Shown here: piece after piece, positions 9,001 through 17,200 of the stretch
How the letters are laid out: each line of letters opens with the position of its first letter
Position numbering within the stretch: position 1 is the stretch's first letter
Assembly: GCA_966211335.1 (NCBI GenBank)
Contig: CBIHNF010000003.1
Span: forward strand, 62,001 to 126,000
Direction: 5' to 3'
DNA: 64,000 bases
From: JAPWJZ01 sp966211335
GTDB lineage: Bacteria > Pseudomonadota > Alphaproteobacteria > Micavibrionales > UBA2020
The notes under the pieces: generated by a model
Database searches by the model: none
Seen by the model: only the letters and a program-made list of their open reading frames with translations
What the model was told of the DNA's origin: nothing
Program-made: the position numbers and the translations under genes

Positions 9001-11741
9001 GTGAGGGTGAGGTTTTCAACTTCGCCGTTGGTTGTATAATCGCCAAGGACATAGCTGACAGAAGAAATGACCATGTCAGTGCCTTCGCTGCCAAGTTCAG
9101 TGACAGAGTCAGTCGAATTATCGACATAGTAGGTATCGTCGCCGGTGCCACCCGCCATCATATCCGCGCCGGCGAGACCGTCGAGCGTATCATTGCCCGC
9201 GCCGCCGTCTAGGCTATTAACGGAATTGTTGCCGGTGATGATGTTGTCGAGCGCGTTGCCGGTGCCATGCACAATACCGGTATCCAGCGTCAGGTTTTCG
9301 ACGTTCGCTGCTAGCGCATAATTGTTGACGCGGGCCAGCACTGTATCCGTGCCTTCGCCACTGTTTTCGGTAATCTGATCGCCAAGTATGGGTCCGGCGG
9401 CAAGTGTATCGACAATGTAGGTGTCGTTGCCGGTGCCGCCGATAAGGACGTCAGAGCCACCTGCGCCATCGAGCGTGTTGGCACCGTCGTTGCCGGTGAT
9501 GGTGTTGTCGAGCGCGTTGCCGGTGCCGTTGATGGAGCCGAAGCCGTTGAGGATGAGGTTTTCAATGTTGGCACTGAGCGTGTAGGACGCCGCGGCATAA
9601 ACGGTATCCGTCCCCTCGCCCGCGTTTTCGATGACGACATCGCTGCTCGCATCAACGAAATAGATGTCGTTGCCAAGACCGCCAAGCAGGCGGTCGGAAC
9701 CCGCGCCGCCGTCGAGCGTATCGTTGCCACCCATGCCGACCAGCTGATTGGCAGAGCTATTGCCGATTATAACGTTATCACCGTTGTCGCCAGTGCCGTT
9801 GATGGCGGCAGTGCCAATCAGGGTAAGGTTCTCGACGTTGGTGCCGTTGGTCAGCAGGCTGAAGGTGGCGGATGCCTGGATGGTATCGATGCCCTCCGTC
9901 GTGCCGCCGTTCTCCACTACAACGTCGCCGGTATTGTCGACGACATAGGTATCATCGCCAAGCCCACCGATAAGACGGTCGGCGCCGGTGCCGCCGTCGA
10001 GCGTGTTGTTGCCATCGTTGCCGGTGATGGTATTTGCAGAAGCGTTACCGGTGCCGGTCAGCGGGAAGGTGCCTGCCGCGAGAACAAGGTTTTCGACGTT
10101 TGCTCCGAGCGTGAAGCTGACGCTAGAGAACACGGTATCCGTGCCCTGCCCTGCGGCCTCCATCACCGTATCGCCAGCATTATCGACAAAATATGTATCA
10201 TTTCCGGCAAGACCGGACAGTGCATCGGCACCGGTGTCCCCATCAAGGGTATTGTTGCCGGCGTTGCCGGTGATGACGTTGCCAAGAGCGTTGCCAAAAC
10301 CATCGAGATTGGCAGTACCGGTGAGCACAAGGTTTTCCGTTGTTGTCGTCAGCGTAAACGTTATAGCGGAGCGAACAGTATCAATCCCCTGACCCGCGAC
10401 TTCATCGACGATGTCGCCGCCGTCGTCAACAATATAAGTGTCGTTACCGCCACCACCAGACATCGTATCCGCGCCCACGCCGCCGTCGATGGTGTTGTCG
10501 GCGGAGTTGCCGACAATACGGTTGTTTAGATCGTTGCCGATGACGTTGCTGGCCGCCGTGCCGCCGAGGAAAATATTTTCAACATTCTGGCCGCGGGTGG
10601 ACATATCGAAGGTGCCGGAAGGCAGCGTCACCAGTATCGTATCGTTCGTACCAGCCGCGCCGCCCGCATTTTCAATGACGCGGTCCGCGACGTTATCAAG
10701 GAAGTAGATGTCGTTGCCGTCGCCGCCGACAAGCGTATCCGCGCCGCCTTTGCCATCAAGGTTGTCATCGCCATCAAGGCCGGTCAGCGTATTGACGGCC
10801 GCATTGCCGTAGATGGAGTTTGAGTAATTGTTACCCGTACCGTTGATAGCGGCAGTTCCCGTCAGGCGCAAAATTTCGAAGTCATCCAAAAGCGTATAGG
10901 TTCGGTTGACGTAAACGGTGTCGAAACCATTGCCGCTAAGGCCGGTTTCGATAACCTGATCTCCGATGTTGTCGATGTAATAGGTGTCGTTGCCGTCTCC
11001 GCCAATCATGGTGTCGGCGCCGACGCCGCCGTCGAGGGTGTCATCGCCGATTCCGGCAGCGAGGCTCGTGGCATTGCCCGTTGTGCCGCCGTCAAGAATG
11101 TTGTTGCCGTCATTGCCGATAAGGACGTTGGTGAGCGCGTTTCCAGTGGCAATTAATGCCGCCGTACCCAGCAACGTCACGTTCTCGACAGTCGATGTCG
11201 CCGTACCGACGACCTGGGGCGACGTGAGAACGTAGTCAACGGATGAAAAAACCGTATCGATATCCGTTGCCGACCCTGCGAGGACGTTGACGATATCGTT
11301 GGCGTCATCGACATAGAAAACGTCGTTGCCGCCGGCGCCGATCATCGTATCCGCGCCAAGCTTGCCGTCCAGCGTGTTATCGGTGCTATTGCCCGTGAGG
11401 ATGTTGACGCTGTCATTGCCGATGCCGAATACGGCGCTGCCGGTTATGAGCAAATTCTCGACGTTGACGGAAAGGGAATAGGAGACCGAAGACTGGACAC
11501 TGTCGATCCCGCTGCCAAGACCAGCGAATTCGACGATCTGATCGGCCGCGTTATCAACCAAATAAACGTCATCGCCATCGTTGCCACGCATCTGGTCGAT
11601 ACCGAGGCCGCCGTCGATCGTGTTATTTTCCCCCGTCGCGCCGACAAGAATTGTATCGTTTCCATCCAACCCGAGGATGGTGATATCACCTGTACCGCCG
11701 ACCAGTGAATCGTCGCCAGTGGTGCCTGTCAAAGTCGCCAT
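6081..11741 (-). CDS. Giant RTX-type calcium-binding repeat protein, type I secreted
   Basis: A 1886-residue protein built almost wholly of an approximately 90-residue block repeated about 19 times, counted from the VENLxLTG-like strand that closes each block. Each block runs through an ITGNxGxNTLDGG segment, an RTX nonapeptide pair (GGxGxDTLxGGxGNDTY), VDNxGDxVxE, GEGTDTVxSSxxYTL and NVENLxLTG. The N-terminus already starts in repeat sequence (MATLTGTTGDDSLVGG) with no Sec signal. The last ~115 residues (GADTFVFDAG, DVLDLSALL, IVQIDADG, ending LVADGNLIV) match the C-terminal target domain of type I secretion substrates of the VCA0849 kind. A ribosome site (GGAG) sits 8 bases before the ATG. 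Likely an exported, calcium-folded surface or biofilm protein. No enzymatic domain is visible, and no HlyB/HlyD/TolC genes are in the window. Confidence 0.9.
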   Translation of the reverse strand: MATLTGTTGDDSLVGGTGDITILGLDGNDTILVGATGENNTIDGGLGIDQMRGNDGDDVYLVDNAADQIVEFAGLGSGIDSVQSSVSYSLSVNVENLLITGSAVFGIGNDSVNILTGNSTDNTLDGKLGADTMIGAGGNDVFYVDDANDIVNVLAGSATDIDTVFSSVDYVLTSPQVVGTATSTVENVTLLGTAALIATGNALTNVLIGNDGNNILDGGTTGNATSLAAGIGDDTLDGGVGADTMIGGDGNDTYYIDNIGDQVIETGLSGNGFDTVYVNRTYTLLDDFEILRLTGTAAINGTGNNYSNSIYGNAAVNTLTGLDGDDNLDGKGGADTLVGGDGNDIYFLDNVADRVIENAGGAAGTNDTILVTLPSGTFDMSTRGQNVENIFLGGTAASNVIGNDLNNRIVGNSADNTIDGGVGADTMSGGGGNDTYIVDDGGDIVDEVAGQGIDTVRSAITFTLTTTTENLVLTGTANLDGFGNALGNVITGNAGNNTLDGDTGADALSGLAGNDTYFVDNAGDTVMEAAGQGTDTVFSSVSFTLGANVENLVLAAGTFPLTGTGNASANTITGNDGNNTLDGGTGADRLIGGLGDDTYVVDNTGDVVVENGGTTEGIDTIQASATFSLLTNGTNVENLTLIGTAAINGTGDNGDNVIIGNSSANQLVGMGGNDTLDGGAGSDRLLGGLGNDIYFVDASSDVVIENAGEGTDTVYAAASYTLSANIENLILNGFGSINGTGNALDNTITGNDGANTLDGAGGSDVLIGGTGNDTYIVDTLAAGPILGDQITENSGEGTDTVLARVNNYALAANVENLTLDTGIVHGTGNALDNIITGNNSVNSLDGGAGNDTLDGLAGADMMAGGTGDDTYYVDNSTDSVTELGSEGTDMVISSVSYVLGDYTTNGEVENLTLTGTANLTATGNAGDNILTGNSGNNVIIDGVGAGIGGFDTLVGGIGNDTYFVNATTDLIVENAGEGTDTVHATASYTLGNEVEILILDGAGNIDGTGNNGNNTLTGNSGDNTLDGGTGNDTLIGTAGNDTLIGGLGDDLYILGSTATNTIIVEGVSGGNDTVQSDVNVILAPGGNVENIILSGTTAVTAIGDNGDNFITGNSIANTLDGAGGNDTLNGGAGNDTLIGGLGNDTLIGSTGTDDMNGGDGSDTYYVDVAGDAIHDDGAGIGDSDTVYAGITYTLSPSSGIENLTLTGTGAINGTGDAGANTITGNSGVNILTGGAGNDTLDGGIGADKLVGGLGNDTFVVDNIKDTATESAGEGTDTVLSTVAFTLGANIENLVITGTSSVSGTGNGDVNIITGNSGDNTLDGKAGADTMIGGAGNDTYIVDNAGDVITENLNEGTDTIVASTSFNLSLPAYANIENLTLTGTGNINGIGNDNDNTFVGNSGVNTFTGGLGNDTYYVTSNDIIIENASEGTDTAYVTLTSGSYTLPTNVEFVILTGTNAVNITGNAFDNNLTGNGGNNTLDGGIGADTLTGGKGSDTYVVDNVGDIVTEASGEGTDTVRSSISYTLTANVENLVLLATGPSLNIDGTGNNLDNTITGNIGNNTLDGGLGSDHLNGGAGNDTYIVNTTGDVLTDASGIDTVIAGLSYTLKAGFENLTASGTGDFALIGNTQNNILTGNSGNNAMDGGTGNDTLSGNDGTDVLLGHTGNDILFGGNGDDSLDGGVGIDTMTGGIGNDSYFVDNYYDVINENAGEGTDSLTVTVNNYHMAPTSSIENITLGSTVTSFFASDTDNTITGNARNNVIHAGDGNDTIHGGLGADQLYGEGGADTFVFDAGTTGAADTIQFFSVVEHDVLDLSALLTAYSAANESTSPLSSFLRILDSGANSIVQIDADGVANGQHWTTIATLTHINGLTNEIQLVADGNLIV

Positions 11742-12003
11742 CTTTTTTACTCCGGGGTAGAAAACTGAATGAAATTTGAATTTTGCTGCTAAAGTTTACA
11801 ACAAATCACCATCTGAATCCCTAGTATTTCGCATCCACTTTATCTGCCGGTAAGACGCGGGGAAACGGAATTTATTTTCATATTTAATCGTCTCCGCGCG
11901 TTCCCCATAAAAATTAGTTCGCGGGCACGCAATTACCATAGCCCTGCCGATTTTTCAGGTGATAAAGTTGTCGGCGGGCGGTTTATGCCGTAATATTCGG
12001 GGC
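11742..12003. other. Divergent intergenic region between the RTX gene and the cupin gene
   Basis: About 260 AT-rich bases with no credible gene. It should hold the divergent promoters of the RTX gene (minus) and of the cupin-ROK pair (plus). The RTX Shine-Dalgarno (CTCC as read on plus, 11750-11753) is visible; I do not see a clear sigma-70 pair or a known operator. Confidence 0.5.
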
Positions 12004-12504
12004 ATGAAAGAAAATAACAACAGCAATAGCAATAACAACCGCGGCGCCGAGCTGCTGGCGGCCTATGTGGTGGGCGATACGGATGTGCGGCCCTGGGGGT
12101 CCTACACTGTGGTCGCGGTCGGCATCAATTCCGACCACGAGGAATTCTGTGAAAAGGAAATCGTCGTCAACCCGCAGCAGATTTTATCGCTGCAGTCGCA
12201 CGACCACCGGCGGGAGCACTGGATTGTGCGGCAGGGCGTGCTGACCGTGGTGCTGGATGGCCAGCGCCTCGAGGTGCCGAAGGGGCAGGATATTCGCATT
12301 CCGCTTGGCGGCATCCACTGCATGGCAAATTTGGGCGCGACCCCCGTGATTGTGAAAGAAATTCAGGCCGGCACCTGCCGGGAGGAAGACATCCGCCGCT
12401 ATATCGATGCCTACGGCCGCGGCACGGAAGAAGCCAAAGATGACCGCACGGTGAAAAGCGTCGAGATTTACAAGCAAATCCTGACCCAGCTGAAGAAAGG
12501 CTGA
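12004..12504 (+). CDS. Stand-alone mannose-6-phosphate isomerase (type II)-like cupin
   Basis: A 166-residue single cupin that matches the C-terminal isomerase domain of bifunctional mannose-1-phosphate guanylyltransferase/phosphomannose isomerases: RPWGSYTVV, KEIVVNPQQILSLQSHDHRREHW (metal-binding HxH...E), QDIRIPLGGIHCMANLG (third His), VKEIQAGTCREEDIRRYIDAYGR. The guanylyltransferase half is absent. It would interconvert fructose-6-phosphate and mannose-6-phosphate. The frame is open from a GTG at 11959, but the ATG at 12004 is preferred because the upstream 15 codons look unrelated to the family. An Asn-rich stretch follows the start. The stop is four bases before the TTG of the ROK kinase, so the two probably form an operon. 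Confidence 0.75.
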   Translation: MKENNNSNSNNNRGAELLAAYVVGDTDVRPWGSYTVVAVGINSDHEEFCEKEIVVNPQQILSLQSHDHRREHWIVRQGVLTVVLDGQRLEVPKGQDIRIPLGGIHCMANLGATPVIVKEIQAGTCREEDIRRYIDAYGRGTEEAKDDRTVKSVEIYKQILTQLKKG

Positions 12505-12508
12505 TCCC

Positions 12509-13510
12509 TTGCGCATCGGCATCGATTTCGGCGGCACCAAAACGGAAATCATCTGCCTTGATGCGAAGAACGGCAAGGAGCTCTACCGCCAGCGCGTGCC
12601 AACCCCGCGGGATGATTATTTGGGCACGGTCAAAAATTTCAAGGCCCTCGTCGAGCAGGCGGAAGCGACCCTTGGTATTAAAGGCACCGTCGGCATCGGC
12701 ATTCCCGGCACCGTGGTGCCGGAAACAGGGCTCATCAAAAATTCCAACTCCGTCTGGTGCAACGGCAAGCCGATGCAGAAAGACACCTCGGAAGCCTTGG
12801 GGCGCGAGGTACGCATGGAGAATGACGCCAACTGCTTCGCCGTATCGGAAGCGACGGATGGCGCGGGCGCGGGCAAAGCGCTGGTCTTCGGCGTCATCAT
12901 CGGCACCGGCTGCGGCGGCGGGCTTGCCGTCAACGGCGCGGCACACCGCGGCGTCAACAGCATCGGCGGTGAATGGGGCCACAACCCCCTGCCCTACCCG
13001 CACCCGAGTATTGCCGATTCAAAACCGCTGTTCGATATTTTCGAGCAAGCCCCCACGACAGAAGACAAACTGCGGGATGAGTATTTCCAGCCGCTCGCCG
13101 TTTCGGAATACCCCGGCCCCTTGTGCTATTGCGGCCGCCGCGGGTGTTTGGAGACCTGGATTTCCGGCACCGGATTTAAAAACGATTACCGCCGCGTCAC
13201 CGGCGTTGAAAAATCAACCCACGACGTGATTGCGGAAGCGGAACGCGGCGATGCCGTGGCATTGGCGGCGCGGAGCCGTTACGTCGACCGCTTCTCTCGC
13301 GCCCTCGCGCAGGTCATCAACATCATGGACCCCGATGCGATCGTGCTCGGCGGCGGCATGAGCAATGTGGCCGCGCTGTATTCGGAAGTCCCCGCCCGCT
13401 GGACCCGCTACGTCTTCTCCGACACCGTCAAAACCCCGCTGCTAAAAGCAACGCACGGCGATTCCTCCGGCGTCCGCGGCGCGGCTTGGTTGTGGGGACG
13501 TGGCATTTAG
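12509..13510 (+). CDS. ROK-family sugar kinase (fructokinase/hexokinase-like)
   Basis: A 333-residue ROK protein that probably phosphorylates a hexose. It opens with the phosphate-1 loop MRIGIDFGGTKTEI. It has the substrate/catalytic segment MENDANCFAVSE, phosphate-2 (VIIGTGCGGGLAVNG), the sugar/metal motif GGEWGHNPL, the ROK zinc cluster CYCGRRGCLETWISG and the late glycine loop VLGGGMSNV. The start is a TTG with AAAGG about 9 bases upstream; no better start fits. Pairing with a phosphomannose isomerase-type cupin suggests a fructose or mannose entry route, with the kinase product feeding the isomerase. Exact sugar specificity cannot be read from sequence. Confidence 0.88.
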   Translation: MRIGIDFGGTKTEIICLDAKNGKELYRQRVPTPRDDYLGTVKNFKALVEQAEATLGIKGTVGIGIPGTVVPETGLIKNSNSVWCNGKPMQKDTSEALGREVRMENDANCFAVSEATDGAGAGKALVFGVIIGTGCGGGLAVNGAAHRGVNSIGGEWGHNPLPYPHPSIADSKPLFDIFEQAPTTEDKLRDEYFQPLAVSEYPGPLCYCGRRGCLETWISGTGFKNDYRRVTGVEKSTHDVIAEAERGDAVALAARSRYVDRFSRALAQVINIMDPDAIVLGGGMSNVAALYSEVPARWTRYVFSDTVKTPLLKATHGDSSGVRGAAWLWGRGI

Positions 13511-13523
13511 TGAAAGTTTAAAA

Positions 13524-14201
13524 ATGAGGTTATCGCGCAGAAACAAGATTTTGCTCATCATCTGTGTCGTTCTAGTTTTATCGTTTGATTTTTATGTCTT
13601 TTATTCAAAAAAAACTTCCAAGGAACAATCCTTAGTCGTTGACCCTAAAGATTTTATAGACGACTGGGGCGTAACTGATGAATCTCCAGACCCAATGGAA
13701 AACCTCAAGCGAAATCTATCAAGCATGAAAAAGGAGATGGGTCAATTTCAGATCGAAAAGAAGCGAGACAGCGTAGACTATGAAGTATTCGATTTAGACA
13801 GTGCTAAGGCATACGTGAATGAAACGGAAGTTAGCAGGGTTCGAAACCCTACAATAAATCGCAATATTGCTTATACCGGCTATTGGTCGTTCTATGTGGA
13901 AACCTTAAAAGCCATAACGGACCAAAAAAGCGATAATTTTACGCTCAGAATCCATCGTCAAGATCTTAATAAGAAAACGCTGGATCACTTGGTCTTTCAA
14001 CTGAAAAACATCAATAAAAACTATTGCGAAGGCGCCGTGCGTAAATTTTCTACGGCCATGAGTGAAGAAGCTAAAGTTATCGAAGATATAAATTACAAAG
14101 ATGGCTGCGCGCTCAGCTCGAATGGCGACTTATACTATTTTTTTGAAATAGCTCATAGATATAGAAATAAAGGTGACGCCACTTGGCAGCCCGGCCAGTA
14201 A
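13524..14201 (+). CDS. AT-rich orphan protein with one N-terminal membrane anchor
   Basis: I do not recognise this family. The product is about 225 residues: a basic N-terminus (MRLSRRNK), one hydrophobic segment (about residues 8-25, ILLIICVVLVLSFDFYVFY), then a charged, soluble region rich in Lys, Asp and Glu, consistent with a periplasm-facing single-pass protein. A GTG at 13500 would extend it by eight codons into the ROK kinase gene; the ATG at 13524 with GAAAG upstream is preferred. Base composition is visibly more AT-rich than both neighbours, and codons such as TTA, ATA and AAA are frequent, which suggests acquisition from elsewhere. Confidence 0.6.
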   Translation: MRLSRRNKILLIICVVLVLSFDFYVFYSKKTSKEQSLVVDPKDFIDDWGVTDESPDPMENLKRNLSSMKKEMGQFQIEKKRDSVDYEVFDLDSAKAYVNETEVSRVRNPTINRNIAYTGYWSFYVETLKAITDQKSDNFTLRIHRQDLNKKTLDHLVFQLKNINKNYCEGAVRKFSTAMSEEAKVIEDINYKDGCALSSNGDLYYFFEIAHRYRNKGDATWQPGQ

Positions 14202-14220
14202 ATAGAAGGGCGTTACCTTT
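14169..14220 (+). terminator. Inverted repeat overlapping the end of the AT-rich orphan gene
   Basis: AAAGGTGACGCC and GGCGTTACCTTT are complementary over 12 positions with one mismatch, separated by 28 bases that include the stop codon. It lies between two convergent genes, so a terminator role is plausible, but there is no T-run after it and the loop is long. Confidence 0.3.
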
Positions 14221-14259
14221 ACCGCACAAACTTCCTCCACTTCATGAAATACCTTTGCG

Positions 14260-17200
14260 CTAATCCGTCACCTTAAACCTAGCCTCATCGCTGTTGCTGC
14301 GGATTTCCGGCACGTACATGGCGTGCAGCTGGTCGGGCATGGCGTGGAACTCGCCGGGGATTTCGGCGCGGAGTTCGTAGCGGAGCAGGTGCTTGCCCTG
14401 CTTGAGGTGGCCGATGAAGAAGGCGGCTTTCTGGTCGCGGAATTCTTCGTACAGCGGTGTGCGGCTGTCCGTCTCGCGGCCATCTTTATCAAGGCCGATC
14501 GCCTCGCCTTCGCCGCTGGTCAGCTCCACGGCTTCGAGGCCTGCGGGTTTATAATCCTCCGCCAGCAGGTATTCGTAGTTGTTTTTGGCGTCGACCGTCA
14601 CTTCCACGCGCACGCGGTCGCCGCTCTTCAGGGCATCGCCTTCTTTCAGCTCCGCCCAGTCCTGGTTGTAGCCTTTCAGCAGCGTTTCCTTGGTCGATTG
14701 GCGGAAGTATTTGCGCGTCACGAATACTTCGTTGCCGGCCTTGGTGATGGGTTCTTCCAGCGTGAAGAATTTGGCATAGGCCGCCATATAGAGCGCGCCT
14801 GTGCCTTTCATGCTGACTTTCACTTCGTTGTCGCCGTCTTTCAACACCTCGGCCGGAAGGTCGATCAGGCGGTTGAAGCTGAAGACATTGCTGCGATCCA
14901 CCTTGCCTTCGCGCACGACTTTGCCATTCACGGTCACGGTGTAGCTATAGTCCGGCGTCAGCTCGTGCGTGGCCTTCAGGTAGTCGGAGAGGCCCAAGAT
15001 AGCAATCGCCGTATCCCGCGTGTTTTTCCAGCTGGCGCCACGGCGGTTGAGCGACATCCATTTCACCGCAGGCTCCAGGTATTTGCTGCTTGCATCCAGC
15101 TGCGCAAGGGCGCTGATGTTGAAGGCGGTGGCTTCCACGCCGCCGTCGCTCCAGCGATAATTCACGCCCGCCTCGCCCCAATGGGCGGTCGCGTTGTCTT
15201 TATCTTCCTTGATGCCGTTGATGATGTTTTGCGACAAAATCCGTACATGTTCCGCATCGCCGCGCTTGTTTTCCGACAGGGCGAACAGGGCGCGGGTATA
15301 GGGGTTCAGCTTGTCGCGCATATCCCAGAGGCGGGCGCGCTGTTTTTCCTCGAACGCGCTTTTGCTGCCGGTGTAAGACAGGGCATGCAGCATCCAGGCA
15401 AGGCTGTCAGGGTTGTTTTCTTCCTGCACCAGCTGCGTTTGCAGGAAAGAAACGGCGCGGGAAATAACATCCTCCTTCACCTCGACGCCGGCGGATTTGG
15501 CGAGCGACATGCCCCAGACGACGTAGGACGTCATAAAGCGGTCGCTGTCACCCGTTTTCCACCAGCCCCAGCCGCCATCCGCATGCTGGAAATCGTAGAG
15601 GCGTTTGAGGCCGTCATCGGTCATGGTTTTGAGGCGCGGCAGCGTGGTATCGCTGCGGCGTCGCGGGTGACCTGCAGGGTCGTTGCGGGCTTCGAGCACA
15701 TCGCTGATATAGGCGTCGACGTCTTTATCCGCAATGCCGAGCTCGCGCATTGTCTTGCCGACGATGACGGCGGGCAGGAAGCGGCTCATCGTCTGCTCGA
15801 CGCAGCCATAGGGGTAGTCGGCCAGATACGGCAGCGCATCCAGCAGGTTCGCCGCCATGGAGGGGGAGAGGGAGAGGCGCAGGCTCGTCGATTCCTTGAT
15901 GCGTTCCTTCGGGATGCTGATATGCAGCACCTGTTCGCCGCCGTCTTTCATGGCGAGGGACTGCGCGAGGAATTTTTCGATGCCGTGCGGAATGACGGGA
16001 TAGGTTTTTTCCATCGCATCCGCGGCTTTGCCCGCTGCGGCACGCACGGTAAGTTTTGCCGTGCCCGCATGCTGGGCGGAAACCGCCCAATCCGTCCGCG
16101 CTTGGCCGTGTGCCGGAACCTCGATCGGCCCCTGCTCGCCCTTCACAAACTCGCCGTTGCGGTAGAGGCCGGTGATGACAAGGCCTTCGGCCTTCAGCTG
16201 CGGCGTCACGGTAATGGCGGCATCGGTCATATTGTCGATGATCGCAGAGACATCCGTCAGGTCACGCTCGGTAAAGAAGCGCGGGGCCTGCAGGCGCACC
16301 TGAAGCGATTTTGATGACGTGACTTCATGCGTCACATTGCCAATCGCCGTCTGCGGCGTATCCGCCCGCGCGGTAAGGCGCCAGGTGGTCAGGCTGTCGG
16401 GGAAGACCGCATTCACGCTTGCCTTGCCATTCGCATCCGTCTTGACGGACGGCAGCCAGATGACGGTCGAGCGGAAATCATTGCGCACCCGCTCGTCCGG
16501 CGGAGGAGCGCCAGCAGAGCCCGCGTCTTCCTTGCCAGCCTCGTTTTTGGAATCCATGGCTGATTTGTCTTTCATCAGCGTCTTTTTGGCCGGCATCGCT
16601 TCCTCACGCGCCATAGACATGGCGGGGGCTGCGGGGGCGGCCATGTTCATCGCCATACCCGATTTCAACTCGTCCATGGCGCGCATGCCGCCGCCGAGCT
16701 GGCCGAATTCCTGCGGCGCGCCTTTGGGCATATTGGACCCATCGCGGCGTTTTTCATTTTCTGCATCGTCTTCCGTCATCAACGCGCCTTTGTCGTCACG
16801 CACCAGTTTGACGTAGGGACGCTGGTAGAAGCTGGCTTGCGTCTGCACGCTGAGCAGCTTTTTATCGCCGTAGAAGAACTGGCGAATGTCGGGCGCGTAT
16901 TCGTCCTGAATGTAATACACGGCAGCATCGGTAAGGCCGATGGCGACTTCGGCGCTGACGGGCTTACCGTCTTTATCCGTCACCTCAATGCCGAAAGTGC
17001 CTTCTTCCTGCGGCTGATATGTCGCCTTGTCGGACGTCACTTTGACATTCAGGAATTTTTCCGCGGGCGGGACGATAAGCTGGATATTGGCGGATTTCAG
17101 CTGGTAATGATCGCCGCTGACGGCGCTGAGGAAAATATTGGGGATGTATTTGCCATCAACCGGCAATTCCACCATCTTCACGCTGCCGTCCATATGCAGC

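Noticed and set aside
6700..11700. Periodic short repeats that could suggest a CRISPR array or satellite DNA
   Set aside because: Period of about 270 bases, in frame, encoding RTX nonapeptides; no unique spacers of constant length.
14323..16314. 663-codon plus-strand ORF opposite the alpha-2-macroglobulin gene (with others at 16837 and 18169)
   Set aside because: Antisense shadows caused by GC-biased codons; His/Arg/Ala-rich with no domains, while the minus-strand frame shows a signal peptide, the A2M signature and a thioester site.
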